Shown: positions 49,636 to 61,369 of the stretch, in pieces
Layout: the number at the start of each line of letters is the position of its first letter
How positions within the stretch are numbered: position 1 is the first letter of the stretch
Assembly (NCBI RefSeq): GCF_000002425.4
Contig: NC_037257.1
Location: 8,700,247-8,764,246 of the forward strand
Length of the DNA: 64,000 nucleotides
DNA from: Physcomitrium patens
Lineage: Eukaryota > Streptophyta > Bryopsida > Funariales > Funariaceae
Direction: 5' to 3'
Program-made: the position numbers and the translations under genes
The notes under the pieces: model-generated
Databases searched by the model: none
The model's input: only the letters and a program-made list of their open reading frames with translations
Told to the model about the DNA's origin: nothing

Positions 49636-51387
49636 CTACTGCACCTTCTTCAAATTCAACCGCCCTTGAATACTCGGAGGCAATTTACTGGTGACAAGTC
49701 CGTAGTAAGAGTTGAAGGTCTCCAATACGAGTGCGCAGAGCTTGTCGAACTCCTCCTCGTTCTGTTCGTACATAAAGGGCGCGGTGAAAGCAGCAAACAG
49801 TCCCATAAAGAGTAAACTCTGAAAGGAGAATCTCCCGAAGAATTTCACAACACGCAGCAGAACCATGACCTTGAAAAACAGAGAGAAATCTCGTTGTACC
49901 ACTATCCTCTCCAGGATCGAGCAGACACAATTCCAATGCGATCGAAATTGAAGAGCTACAACCTTCACGCCATCCTCAGATATCTCGAACGATGAAGAGG
50001 GGATCTTGGGTAATGAGATCTGGAAAAATGGATCCGGCAGAAGGTTGTAGACAAAGACGGCAATCAATGCTACACATAAGTTGTATGTCAATGCAGAGAC
50101 CAGAGTAGTGCCTGAACTGTAGAAGGAGTAAAGGAAGAAGAAAAGTGCAAAGAACAGTCCAGCGCTCTTCTTGCCATTCTTCCACAACAATGCATCAGCC
50201 ACGGCACCACCCCCGAGCGCCGATTTCATCTTAGATGGCACTTCGATCTCTCTGTCCGCGATATCTGGATCCTCTGCCTCGGCTCTCAGTTCTGGATACG
50301 CTTCGATGGTCCTCCGTATTCCTTCCTCCAAAGATACGATGGGCTTGTACCCCAGAAGCTGAGCAGCTCGATTGGAGTTAAAGGTTCTGGTTACAGTGAC
50401 TAAGCGCAGCCGCACAGGATTGAAATTGACCGCCGGCTTCACGCCAAGAGGGGCCAGCACCTTCGCTAAGCTGTCGTAAGCTTCGGCAATGGTGAGCACG
50501 AGCGGGGCTGGAATGTTGAACTTCGGCTTAGGGTAACCAAGTCCGGTAATAATTTTCGTCAGAAAATCCCAGAATGGAATTGGTTCCTGGTTCGTGATAA
50601 AGAAGGCCTTTCCAGATACAACGTGCTCTCCAGAGAATTCCACAGGCACCAAAGCCCTCTCAGCACACAAATGCGCATGGGCGACGTTCTCCACGAATGT
50701 CCAATCAAACATGTTTTTACCATCACCAAGAATAAACTTCAGTTTCCCAGCTCTCGCAGACTTCGCAAATGCAGGCACAGTCAGCCTGTCCCCAGGTCCA
50801 AAGATCCCGCTAGGCCGGATGGCACATGTAAGGAGGCCGTTTTTTCCATTAGCGCTCAACACCAAAGCCTCACCCTGTGCCTTGCAATCGGAGTAGTAGT
50901 CATTAAACTTGTCACAGATCGGAGCAGATTCGTCAACATTAACAAGGGGATGCACACCATCGAACACAATGCTAGGAGAGCTCGTATACACAAGCTTCTT
51001 CACGCCACATTCCAGACAGGCCTTGATCACGTTCCTCGTCCCGGTCACAGAAACATCAAAATGCAGTTTAAAGACGTTAATGGAAGTATTAGGTGCAGCC
51101 ATGTGAAACACCACCGAAACTCCACGCAGCGCCTCCACCACCTGGTCCTCACTCCGAATGTCGCACGACACGTACTGTACACGCCCGGTGTCCAGCGCAT
51201 GACGCATTACCCCAGCCGCCTCCTCTTCGGGTGTCAGTTGGATGCTCGGCGCCAGATCCACGATCCGGACCACGAAGCGCCCCTCCTCCAACAGCTTTTG
51301 TACGACGCACTTGGCCAAGAACCCTCGCCCGCCAGTTACCACGCACGTCTCCATTGCGTCCCCCATCGCTGCAATCGGCTCTCTCAC
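49636..51387 (-). CDS. Sterol-4-alpha-carboxylate 3-dehydrogenase (decarboxylating) with reticulon domain
   Basis: 583 residues, one uninterrupted frame. The N-terminal two thirds is an extended short-chain dehydrogenase of the 3-beta-HSD family. It shows the NAD-binding TGGRGFLA (18-25), acidic D44 for the adenosine ribose, the HMAAPN strand (95-100), the SVTGTRNVI helix (113-121), and catalytic YSDCK (Tyr165, Lys169). RPSGIFGPGD is the usual substrate-side loop. The enzyme oxidises and decarboxylates the C4-carboxyl of sterol intermediates during C4 demethylation, with NAD. Residues about 393-583 are a reticulon-homology domain (ADALLWKNGKKSAG plus two long hydrophobic hairpins), which should anchor it in the ER. 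This fusion matches plant 3BETAHSD/D proteins (Arabidopsis At2g26260, about 564 aa). The first ATG is used; Met8 and Met12 are alternatives. No introns are visible, unlike the angiosperm genes as I recall them. Confidence 0.93.
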   Translation of the reverse strand: MREPIAAMGDAMETCVVTGGRGFLAKCVVQKLLEEGRFVVRIVDLAPSIQLTPEEEAAGVMRHALDTGRVQYVSCDIRSEDQVVEALRGVSVVFHMAAPNTSINVFKLHFDVSVTGTRNVIKACLECGVKKLVYTSSPSIVFDGVHPLVNVDESAPICDKFNDYYSDCKAQGEALVLSANGKNGLLTCAIRPSGIFGPGDRLTVPAFAKSARAGKLKFILGDGKNMFDWTFVENVAHAHLCAERALVPVEFSGEHVVSGKAFFITNQEPIPFWDFLTKIITGLGYPKPKFNIPAPLVLTIAEAYDSLAKVLAPLGVKPAVNFNPVRLRLVTVTRTFNSNRAAQLLGYKPIVSLEEGIRRTIEAYPELRAEAEDPDIADREIEVPSKMKSALGGGAVADALLWKNGKKSAGLFFALFFFLYSFYSSGTTLVSALTYNLCVALIAVFVYNLLPDPFFQISLPKIPSSSFEISEDGVKVVALQFRSHWNCVCSILERIVVQRDFSLFFKVMVLLRVVKFFGRFSFQSLLFMGLFAAFTAPFMYEQNEEEFDKLCALVLETFNSYYGLVTSKLPPSIQGRLNLKKVQ

Positions 51388-51800
51388 GCTGATGTCGACC
51401 TCGAATCCTCCCTCCCCTGCTCACGGTCGCCCTGTGGCGAAAACCTCACAAATGTGTCTCAAAAAGGCCGCGAACGACCACAACACTGAGCGACTCAAGC
51501 GAGAAAAGAGGAAACGAGGGATGCGCGCATGTGCAACGAGTGAGGGTGCGAGCAGCGTGCGCGTGATCTGGCGGAATCAAGCGCACGAGTGATAGCCCTC
51601 TCACCCTGCGGCGCCCGTTTCTCGATCCCTCCCTCTCGCTCACTCTCTCTCACTCTCTCTCGCACTCTCGCTGCGAGATGATGGAGTGTCTTCGCTTCCC
51701 CCATGGATTCTCGCTCTCCGCCTCTACCCCTCTAAGGGGGAACGTGGATCGCCGTTCGTCCGTTCGTCCGTTCGTCCGTCATAAGGATCGGATCTCGCCG
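51388..51800 (-). promoter_or_regulatory. Likely promoter/5' UTR of the 3-beta-HSD gene, CT/GA-rich
   Basis: The most GC-rich stretch of the window. It has a CT-rich tract at about 51,628-51,672 (GA-rich on the gene strand) of the kind common in plant 5' UTRs and core promoters. Next to it is an 8-bp tandem TTCGTCCG, three and a half units, at about 51,754-51,780. No convincing TATA box was seen on the minus strand. Confidence 0.5.
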
Positions 51801-52357
51801 TGGTTGGTGGGCTCCCAGTTCATTTCCTCCACCTCAGCATTCGAGTCTCCTCTAGGTGCTGAGATGGAGACTCAGCACCGAAGCGCCGCTGTGCATTGCA
51901 TGTGATTTTCTGAATTTCTTTATCACCCGCGTAAAAAAGGTGGAAGACAATCTGGAGTTGGGTTATTATTTTGGGACATTGTTATGGAAAAGGTGGAAAA
52001 TGTCTGTTTCTGTTTATTTTTGTTTTTTGTTCAAATATTAATACGTATCTAATTTATGTGCATAGTTTTTGTTCGAATGAAACGGTATAAATTAGAGAGT
52101 GGCATGAATATTGTTGCAACAAGAAAATTCGAAAACAGGAAGTGCAATCACCTCTTTGGTATTTAATGTGTTACCTCAAATATTGCTGTAATATTTGATT
52201 AACTTGGTTGGTCTGACTATTTTCTTGTTCAGGGAATGCAACATACAAGCCAATGTGTAGGTTTAAGATTTAATTAGATTTCTTTTCCTCTTTCTTCTTT
52301 TTGGAGTTCTAACAAGTCAAAGGCTATTAGACAATCCAAAAAAAAAACAAAAAATAA

Positions 52358-52390
<33 letters not shown>

Positions 52391-52432
52391 CACTAAATTT
52401 ATTCAATTTTTTTTTGTCTTGTAGCAAAAGGG

Positions 52433-52473
<41 letters not shown>

Positions 52474-53675
52474 TTTTGGTGAATTAGTCTACTATTAAAA
52501 TTTTATTATTGTAAACTTGACAATGCTATACATTTGATGTAATATATTGACTTAGAGGACATAGATTGTGTTAGAATTATTGATTATGGTAGAACTTTAT
52601 AAAACTAATCTTGAAGATTTTCTCTCAATCCATGACATATATTGCATAATAAAATATTTTCTTAAACAGTGTTTAACATCTATAACTCTTTAAAAAATAT
52701 AAATACAAGTTCTAATATTTTGTTGTATCTAAAAATGCCAGGTAGTAGAAAAGTCTTATTTTTTTGTAATATAATATAATAAATTAGTTGTTAGAGACAA
52801 ATAAACACTCTTTAAATAAATAAATAAAATTTTAAAATTAAAGTGATTATAATATTTTAAAGAAAATATGTGTTGTCAGTCATTTTAAATTTTATTTTAA
52901 GTTTTATAAACTTAGTAAAAACAACAAATATATTGATTCAATTAGATCTTGAAGATAAAACTACTATTATTAAAAATTGTATTTTTTTTATTAATCAAAA
53001 ATTGCATGTCTTTAAATTGGTACCAATTGTGTTTGTTTAAATAATATATACAAGAAATTTTTAGTTTTTAAAGATTTATTATATATCATTTTGGTTGAAA
53101 CATTTCCTATTAAAAAAATATATTTATATAAAACTATGCTTCTTAGACTATTAATAAAATATAATAAATATATATGTCTAAAAAATAAATAAATAAATAA
53201 ATATATATATATATATATATATATATTAAAGAAGTTTTTATGATTGATGATGTAGACTTATTACTTTAGACCAAAATTGATAAGTTTGTTTAAACATCAA
53301 GATAAAAAAATTATATTTAATCTTGAAAAATTACAAAAATTAATAATCACAAAGTTCAATTATAACTTTAATAATAAGTTCTATTGTCTTTTTTGAATAA
53401 AATTGTAAAATAAATGTAGGAACAACAATAACATTTTTTTATTTTTTAGTAAAAATGTGAAATTTTTACAGCTATAAAATAATAATAAGAATAAATTATG
53501 TTTTATAAATGATAAATTATATCTCTTTTATTTAGAAAAAAGTAGTATTTTTTAAACCAAATAATTACTTAAATTTTGTTAAGTTTTAAAATGACAAGTA
53601 ATATTGAATATAAATGGTGTTAAAAACATAATAATTTTAGATGATAATTTAAGAGATGTTTTGATGTAATATGCT

Positions 53676-53729
<54 letters not shown>

Positions 53730-54083
53730 TATTAGATATATACTTACTGAATAATAAAATAAAAAATATACACTGTAAATTTTGTTATGCTTTTATTTTT
53801 TGTTGTTGCTATTTATTTATTTATTTTAATTTTCTGTAGGTTTTTTTTATTAGTTTTTTTGTTTGTTTTTTGTTCTTTTTGTTTTGTTCTTTTTTTTTTT
53901 TTTTTTTTTTTTTCCTAAAATCTAATCAAATACACATTTTATCAGTGTTCTATCATATTAAGAAATAAAGCTACTAATTGTCGAAAAAATTATCTGTAAT
54001 ATATACTATTTATTTATATGTTATGATATATATTACACTTTGATAACATTGCTATTAATACATTTGTTGAAGAAAGGTTATTT
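51801..54083. other. AT-rich DNA without recognised gene
   Basis: GC falls sharply after about 51,950. It holds an A-run at about 52,434-52,469, (TA)n at about 53,200-53,226 and 53,680-53,725, and a T-run at about 53,889-53,913. No conserved protein was read on either strand. Confidence 0.6.
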
Positions 54084-55100
54084 TGAAGATTAATTTTTTC
54101 CCTCAATCCAAATAATAAGATGATTTGAATTAGGAATTTGTGAAAGACATAGATAAATACGAGTTAATATGAATTGGTTATAAAAATTTAAAAATAACCA
54201 ATAGAGTATATAAAATCTAAGCAATTGGTTTTATTTTACAAGTAACTTACTTAAATAGTTAAAGTTTTTAACTTGACTAAGGCTCATGAGTACTGTCTAT
54301 GGTGTCTCAAAAAAACCATGAGGCCTTTTTTGTATCTTCCTACCTACATCTAATGTGCTACAACCCATATAATACATATATACCTTTATTTTTACAACTA
54401 TTATTCTAAATGTTGATCACTCCATTTTCTACTTATAAAACATCTTTTTTTTGTACATTTGACTTTACTATGATTTATTAAACATACATAATCATTCAAA
54501 AATGTTAAAGGGCCTTCAAATATTTTTCTAAACTTTCATAATAGCCTCTCAAAGTAATAATATCACTTTTACAAAAATCTAAAAATATATTATAAGAATT
54601 CCTTAAATTACTAAATAAATTTTAAATAAATATGTAAAAATATCTTAGTATCTTTGTAAGGATGAAATTAATTTAAAATCATATTTTTATTACATTGGTG
54701 ATTTTTTACAGCAGTTATATCAATTGTAATTAATTAAAAATCTTAATTTAAACCTAATTAATTAAAAAGCCATAAAGCTTCTCTATTATGCTTCTTATAT
54801 ATTAAAAAATATTTATAAGTTTTTTATAAGTAATAAATTTGAATTGAATATCAATTTAGATATATTTTTAAATAATTAAATATTAATTTTTATAAATAAA
54901 AAAATAATAATATGTCAATTAAGATAATTTTCTTTAAAATTTATTAAGTTTTTATTTTTATTTTTATTTTATAACTTATAAGACCTTCTTAATTCTAATA
55001 AGTTTTTAAGTAATTAAATAGACTTTTTAATCTTAACATTTTTTTATCTAAACAATTTAAAAACTTTGTTATTAATAAATTGGCAAATTAAGATGCATTG
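54084..55100. repeat. Diverged solo LTR of the E family
   Basis: Aligns in order with the E LTR: CCCTCAATCCAA (54,100), AAGGCTCATGAGTACTGTCTA (54,281), CCTACATCTAATGTGCTACA (54,345), TGACTTTACTATG and CCTTCAAAT blocks. It is much more diverged than the two E LTRs are from each other. The right end is uncertain. No second copy or interior is near, so it is probably a solo LTR. Confidence 0.65.
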
Positions 55101-55162
55101 GTAGAACTTTAACTATAAAAACGACTTTTACCTCCCATCTTTTTTGTTTATAATTTGCTTTT

Positions 55163-55214
<52 letters not shown>

Positions 55215-56935
55215 AATTTTCTAATTTTTTGTTTAATCGATCCACATGTCCAAACCACCATTGCACCCTTTTGTCTTACATCTCTATTTCTCATATTCTC
55301 TTAGTTCCTAAATCTTGTTTTGACCCCCTCCCTATTCCCAGTCCACTCTTTGTGAATAATTATCCTTATCATAGTCTCTGTAGCTCCCAATTTTGATATT
55401 TGATTTAAATCTCATTGTGAATATGGAACATATTACCACACTCTATACCTCAACAAAATCGCTCTATATAGCTACCACTCTACTAACTCTCTTTTTAACT
55501 TCTTTCATATTTTGCAACTCTACAGTCACTTTCTAGAGCTCAACTTTGATTGCAACATACAACTCTCTCATTTTTTTTCTTTGATTACCATTACTATTAC
55601 AAAAGACTTTGCTTCTACATGTAAATCATTAACAAGCTTGTTCTTTTTCTATTCAAATTTTGTAACCAATTCAAGAGTAATGTTCAAAGAAAGCAACTCT
55701 TCATTGGCATAGGCAACAAACTTTGAAGTCCTCTCCTCATTTTGGCTTTTCACAACTATTTATAATTTCAGACATCTCTACATACATTTTGCTTTCAAGT
55801 TCAAATTAGTATCAAATGCTTTGTTACTATTGAAGATGTTATTGAAGGATATTATTTTAACTTCGATGAACATAATAGAAGTTATATTATAAGCACTCTT
55901 TGTAATTGCTTTAGTCCAATAATCCTAAATCTTTGATCAAAGTTTTGTCTCTACTCAATTCTTTGGTAGCAATAATATTAATAGACTAGTTATGCCACAG
56001 CCTAATTCCACTCTTTTTAGTCATTGATAAATAAGTACAGTGCTTATAACTTACATTTTCATTTCAATTTTTCACATGGATAAAGAAAAAAAGCATAGTT
56101 GTAGACTTTGTATTCCAAATACTAAAAGACCTCATGAATCCATATGGTATCAATATGGAGATAAAATCTATGTTAAGTTGTTCAAAGAGATGTACATATC
56201 CTCAAAAATTGAACTCACAATGAAACATTTTTTTTAGATGTTTTAATCTGAAAGTTGGAAGATATATCATAAACTAACATTTGATAAGTCTAGGACCTTC
56301 TTGTTGCTTTGATAAGCTAAACTTCATTAAAATTATAGATTGATGAAGTGGAGTGATTAATACTTATCGCAGATCAAATAGAATTAAAAATATAAATAAT
56401 AAGCAATGTTATATAAAAGCAGCTAAATTTTATGAATGGCCAATTCAAGCTCATTACAATAGTCTTCTATGTACAAAATATCTTGATATTATAATAATCA
56501 GTAATTAGCTTTTATCTTCATTTTTTCAATTATAATTTTATTATCAATTTTATCCTATAAAATTAGAGAAGTTATGTATTAGGTATGCTTTAATGATAGT
56601 TAGTAATAACTCCATTGCAACAAATTCATGGTTGTATCAATGTAATTGTATATCATTAAATCTTTTTTTCAATGATATGGCTTCAAACATTCTCTCCATA
56701 TAATTGGTACATTCAAGAGTTGCATCATTGTTAGCAGACTCTATTGTTATTCACTCACTAAAGCTTTCTAATTTATTATAATTATTGCTTCTTGCAATAA
56801 TATTACTAAAAATCAAAAAATATTTTTTTTCATATCAATTGACAATGTTATCTATCTTTGAAGGCAAAAGATTTGCTTCATTTTATTGAGGTAAATTTTG
56901 TCATCTTTCCGTCTTGTTAGTGAATGACATATATA
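55101..56935. other. AT-rich interval with a possible decayed coiled-coil ORF
   Basis: (TA)n at about 55,168-55,206. On the minus strand about 55,760-55,450 translates as ANEELLSLNITLELVTKFE, then KKNKLVNDLHVEAKSF and KKMRELYVAIKVEL. This is a heptad-like, charged pattern with several stops. The family is not recognised; it may be a pseudogene or transposon remnant. Nothing else stands out. Confidence 0.4.
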
Positions 56936-57146
56936 ATTAAGGATATGAACCTCAAAGAACTAAAAGGTCAATACATTCTTGTGTCATTTAAGAAAATTAG
57001 ATAATCACTCAAAAATGATATAGTATTAAATTAAAATGGCTATTATCAAAGACAAGAAGATTAAAAAGACTTGAAATAAGACTTAGGACTAAAAAGACAT
57101 TGAGAAGAATGAAGAAGGCTTCATTCTTGCCTCCATATATAATAAT
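56936..57146 (-). repeat. Chromovirus (A/C/D family) LTR fragment
   Basis: Reads as the reverse complement of the C LTR end: AAGGATATGAACCTCAAAGAA, then AATGGCTATTATCAAAGACAA, AAGACTTGAAATAAGACTTAG and GAAGAATGAAGAAGGCTTCA up to TGCCTCCATATA. The match stops abruptly at a TA, where the Tc1/mariner remnant begins. Confidence 0.75.
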
Positions 57147-57596
57147 TCAAAAAACTGTTTCAATGTTGACATATTTTGGAACAAATGGTGTATTATAAAT
57201 GAATTGTAGTGAATAATGACATGTAGTTTGTATAAAGAATAAAGTACTCTTTTACAACTATCAAATGAGCTCAAGTTTAAAAAAATCCATTAAATAATTG
57301 TAGAGCTATAACCAATCTAATTTAAAGCAGTATTGAATTTTTTTTCTTGAGTGTGGTATCCAATTATATATCACTATTTTGTAGGACCTCTTTTGGCCTT
57401 GATAACTACTTCCAATCCCCTAGGCATACTTTCTATTAACTTATGGTATAAAATTACTTCAATATTGTTTTATTTTGTAGCTATTCTTTTCCATGATTTC
57501 CAAATTTTTTTTGGCAGTATCATCTAGGTGTTGAGCTAGCATTTGAAATGCTTCCAAAGATATTCAATAGAATTAAGATGAAGAGACTCAGCACGC
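57147..57596 (-). mobile_element. Tc1/mariner DNA transposon remnant, 3' part
   Basis: Minus-strand frame ending at 57,317. It reads AESLHLNSIEYLW at the F border (the family's SPDLNPIEHLW motif, with His in place of the catalytic-site Asp), then KKIWKSWKRIATK and KLIESMPRGLEVVIKAKRGP, ending YHTQEKKFNTALN. The whole stretch stays in one frame with five in-frame stops and no frameshift. Several are at positions where Gln or Trp codons could have decayed by C-to-T change. Downstream to 57,147 is non-coding and should end in the terminal inverted repeat (AATTCAAAAAACTG...). It appears to sit at a TA inside the LTR fragment and is cut on its other side by element F. Confidence 0.75.
57317..57596 (-). 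pseudogene. Tc1/mariner transposase C-terminus, degenerate
   Basis: About 93 codons of the DDE/D transposase C-terminal third, recognised by NSIEYLW and LIESMPRGLEVVIKAKRG...T. The N-terminal part, if still present, lies beyond element F and outside the window. It is not functional. Confidence 0.75.
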
Positions 57597-58913
57597 TGTC
57601 GTGTTGTAACACGAGTATACAGTGAAAATAAAAAGAAAGGGGAATTTTATTAATATTTAATTACCTCGAATATTGGGAGCATCGACCAACTCCAGTACAA
57701 ATACTGAGTGGTCAGGTTCAGTGACTCCGTTACAGTCAGCCGGGGCATACTGGAATGCCCCGTTCGATTCCAATAACGGGAGTCAGCAGGAAGAGAAGGA
57801 CCAATTCACACGACGGGTTCGAGGAGCCAATTGGATCCAATTTCGATAATCCAATCCGGGTCCTCTTACCCAATATGAGACCTGTATTGGTGGGGCAACC
57901 CAATGCAGTCTAATTACGGAAAATCCAGGTCTTACTACGGGTCTTAGCCAATCTGACGCGAGGACCAATTTGACCCAATTACGGGAACATCCAGGTTACT
58001 ACGGGCATCTTTCCCAATATAGGACCTGAATTGGTCGGGCGACTCAATGTGGTCCCGATTACGGGGTTCGATTCTGTTTCAGGCTGTCATATTCTCTGTG
58101 CCGTCTCAGGGAACGTTGTTTTCGGTAAATGGATTTCTTAAAGGCAAAAACGGAGGAGAAAGCTTGACGGCGAGAGCCAATTTTGGATCCAAGCTTGAGG
58201 TGGGAGCCAATTCCGGATCTAAGACAGAAGATTGAAGAAATTCAGAGGATAAGATTAGGGGGGAATCGAGGGGGGGCTGGTTTTCAAAGCTTTTGGAAGG
58301 TTACCAGTTCGGGGTTTTTTTCATTGGAGTTTTTTGAAGATCAAGGGAATTAGAGAGAGGAGCTTCATGCTTCGGGTCGGGGAAGGAAAGACATAGAATT
58401 TGGATTTTTCTTCTTCGTAGAGTTTTGGGAAGACTGAGGCAATCGCTGCTGAAGTCAGTGTTGTAATGGTGAATCGGGATTTTTAAATGAAGTGGGTTGA
58501 ATACTCTTGATTGTTTTGTAAAATCGAGTTACGTCTGTGATTGAAGGATTAAAGGGGTGTCTATAGGATTGAGTATGCGGAGTGAATGAAATTTATTGGG
58601 TTAATCTAACAGGACAGTCAGTGGATACAAGATCGTAAGTACAAAGGGGTATTGAAGATTAACAGTTTGGGTTGTTCGGGGTTCTCTGTAACGTCTAGAG
58701 ACCTATCGGCTGGGGAAAAAAAAAAAAAAAAACAAAAAAGACTTTGACAAGCAGTCGAAGAGCATCCGTATAGATTTACGGTACATTATTGCAGTCGTTT
58801 ATATTCCAGCAGTCAAAAACTGATAGACTGCTTGACTATCGGTGAATCTCCATACTACCTTCTACAGCCAGACGCCCGGCGCGTTCTCGAGCAGGAAAGC
58901 ACGTAATACGACA
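57597..58913 (+). repeat. Element F 5' LTR
   Basis: 1,317 bp, tips TGTCGTGTTGTAACACG and CACGTAATACGACA (imperfect inverted repeat). It contains a tandem duplication of period about 144 bp (57,800-58,065) and an A-run at about 58,718-58,734. The 3' copy lies outside the window. The left flank is CACGC, for comparison when the right end is available. Confidence 0.8.
57800..58065 (+). repeat. Tandem repeat, period about 144 bp, in F LTR U3
   Basis: CCCAATATGAGACCTGTATTGG (shown in part: CAATATGAGACCTG at 57,871) recurs as CAATATAGGACCTG at 58,015, followed in both by TTGGT-GGGC-ACCCAATG and ATTACGG. Each unit contains CCAAT...ATTGG inverted pairs, i.e. several CCAAT boxes. This could be a U3 enhancer duplication. 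Confidence 0.75.
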
Positions 58914-58916
58914 TAA

Positions 58917-58933
58917 GTGGTGAACCCGACGTG
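58917..58933 (+). other. Primer-binding-site candidate of element F
   Basis: TGGTGAACCCGACGTG starts four bases after the LTR. It begins TGG, as expected for pairing with a tRNA CCA end, but it is not the TGGTATCAGAGC initiator-Met site of most plant elements. Confidence 0.6.
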
Positions 58934-58984
58934 AAAGCTTGAGGTAGAAGGTATTGGATTTCGATTGATTTTATCTTTATTTTT

Positions 58985-60457
58985 ATGGAAAACGAAAATA
59001 AAAATTTTGAAGGATTTTTGGGAGAAGTTTCTAGTGGAGAGTCTTCTAAAGGACAAGGTATGCACATGGATCCGTCTATTGCTAGTTTGTTTCAAGCCTT
59101 CTCATTGTCAATGCAGCAACAGCAAAGCAATGATCGAAAGGAAGCTTTGGCAACCAAAGCATTGCAAGCAGTGGTCAATAAAATTGATCAATTTGATGGG
59201 AGGAATATTTCATAGTATTTAAGATGTTATGTTCGTGAAATGGAATTAAATCGGGTTTCTGAGAAAAAAATGGTTGCACTATTTGGACTTGCCACGATAC
59301 CGGAGATAAGGAACCACATTACATTGATTATGGATCGTTGTGGGAATTCATGGGAGGATTTTTCACATGCATTGAAAGACGAATATTTCTTGGAAGATGC
59401 TGATCGCGTTACTAAGAAGCTGTTTCTGGGATGGATTGAACGGCCCAATAAGAATTTGCAAGCAACAGAGCTACTAAGAGAATTTAAGAGGCAGTACTCT
59501 CAATTATCGAAGGTAGAAAAATTGACATTGGAGCCGAACAAAGTTGATCTATTTCTTCGAGCTGCTGATGGAGAATTGCAAGAGAAATTAGAACCCCTTC
59601 TTGAAGACAAAGAAGAAGATGAAGGATTGACAACGAAGTGGAAGAACGTTGAAGATGCGGTGGGGTTGCTTACAAAAAAAGAAAGGAGGAAGGATAGGAG
59701 CAATATTCCGAAAACAGTACAAGCACCCAAAGCTCCAGTACATACAACACCACCGACAATGCCTACAGTTCAACCTTCGATATCCTTGTCAAAGAAAGCA
59801 GATATGGGTATGGAAGAAATTATACGAGGAATGCGAGATCTTCAAATCAAATTGGCAAGACTTGAAGAGAATACTTCTATAAACAATTCGAAGAATGTTT
59901 CAAAACAAGGATATGTACAAAGATGCATTTGGTGTGATGATGCTTCACACACTAGAAAAGATTGCAATGAATTTAATAATATGATACGGCAGGGAATTAT
60001 TTGCTGGAAAGATGGGAAGATAGCATTGAAAGATAGGGAGGATCTTCTTCAAACCAATTTTGGCAAGGGAGGAATGAGAGCATTGGTTCAAGATTACTTA
60101 AAAGAGCATGAAACAGTAGCACGAGAAAGTGCAAGTTATGGTGCTAGAGTAGATGATGAAATTGGTGGAAGTACGGAAACTAGTGAGTTTTGAGCTTCTG
60201 CCGTTTCTACAATGCAAGAAGGGAAATTACCTCGAGAAGCGTTATTGAGAATTTCAGCTATAATACGAGGAAGAATAGGTTGGGAGGATCCTGTTGAGTC
60301 TCTTTCAGTTCATGCATATATTGCTAAGATCCAACATGAAGCTTTGATGGAAGAAAAAAGACGAGGAAATTTAATGATACTAGAGAAGGAAATTCTTTTA
60401 AGAGGCAAACTCGAGGAGACAAGGCTCGGGAGGCAACTTCACAAGAATTACCTGTAA
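58985..60457 (+). pseudogene. Element F gag
   Basis: Starts MENENKNFEGFLGE. A Gln-rich patch is followed by the gag core (MELNRVSEKKMVALFGL, WEDFSHALKDEYFLEDADR). A CCHC zinc knuckle CIWCDDASHTRKDC lies near 59,925-59,970, with regular spacing C-X2-C-X4-H-X4-C. It is broken, but the parts are clear. Confidence 0.8.
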
Positions 60458-60888
60458 AGGATACCTCAGCATCATTGGGAGAAAAAACAACGGAGACAAA
60501 AGATAAGGGCAAATCAATTGCTTATAAGCTACTTTCTGACATTGAAGCGGCAACAAATTTGAAAGGGGTGTTGGAAGAACGTATATTAAACGCTAAGGTG
60601 GAATTCATATTGAAAGAAGTCTTGAGAATTGCAAAGAAGGAGTTTCATGATGTTATCATTGACAACATTAAGCGAAAGAGGCAATTAATGGGCGAAACTG
60701 GAATGAGTCATGCTATTGATGCAAGAATATGTAGAGATGAAGAAGAGGTTGATATTGGTTATAAGCAACCAACAAATGAAAAGAATGGGTATAATCAGCA
60801 AGTACGTTTCGAAGATTCTAATGACAAGGAAATGGAAACTTTGAGCCATTATACTCGAAAGCATTAGACAAGGGCAACTACTGAGGTA

Positions 60889-61356
60889 TTGGTGAAGGTA
60901 GGAGATATAGAAGAACCAATAGTTGCTTTGGTGGACCATGGTTCTGAAATAAATCTCATGTCTAAAGATCTTTATAAGAAGCAAAAATGGCCAATTGATA
61001 TGAAACATGGATGGGCAATACGAGCGGCTAATAACACACGAGGCGAATTATATGGAGCTTGTCCAGATGTCAAAATTCGGATTAAGTATGTTGCGACGGA
61101 ACAACATTTCTTCGTTCAAGATACAACGTCTTATCCGTTGATTTTAGGACAACCTTATATCACGGCAACACGGATGGAAACAAAGGTACTTGACGATGGT
61201 TCTGCTTATGCAAGGGTACGGAGCGAAGATGGGAGGAAAGTTGTACAATTTCTAATAGTACCTCCTAACCATGAACGGAATCGAGATAGGTTGAGGGAGA
61301 AACCATTGCCAAAGATTGTTGAAGGATTTAAGGATTTTGGGGAGGTACCACTGTAA
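60889..61356 (+). pseudogene. Element F protease
   Basis: Retropepsin-like domain with active site ALVDHGSEINLMS (DHG in place of the usual DTG/DSG) and the ILGQPYI flap-side motif. This DHGSE form fits the fungal-like type of the rest of the pol. Confidence 0.8.
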
Positions 61357-61369
61357 AGCGAGATTATGG

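Noticed and set aside
50623-51489. 288-codon open frame on the plus strand
   Set aside because: It lies antisense to the 3-beta-HSD coding sequence, is rich in His/Arg/Pro as expected from the complementary strand of a GC-rich gene, and shows no domain.
51678-51905. Small plus-strand gene starting in the 3-beta-HSD promoter
   Set aside because: Composition is that of the CT-rich promoter and octamer repeat, there is no domain, and the downstream sequence is AT-rich.
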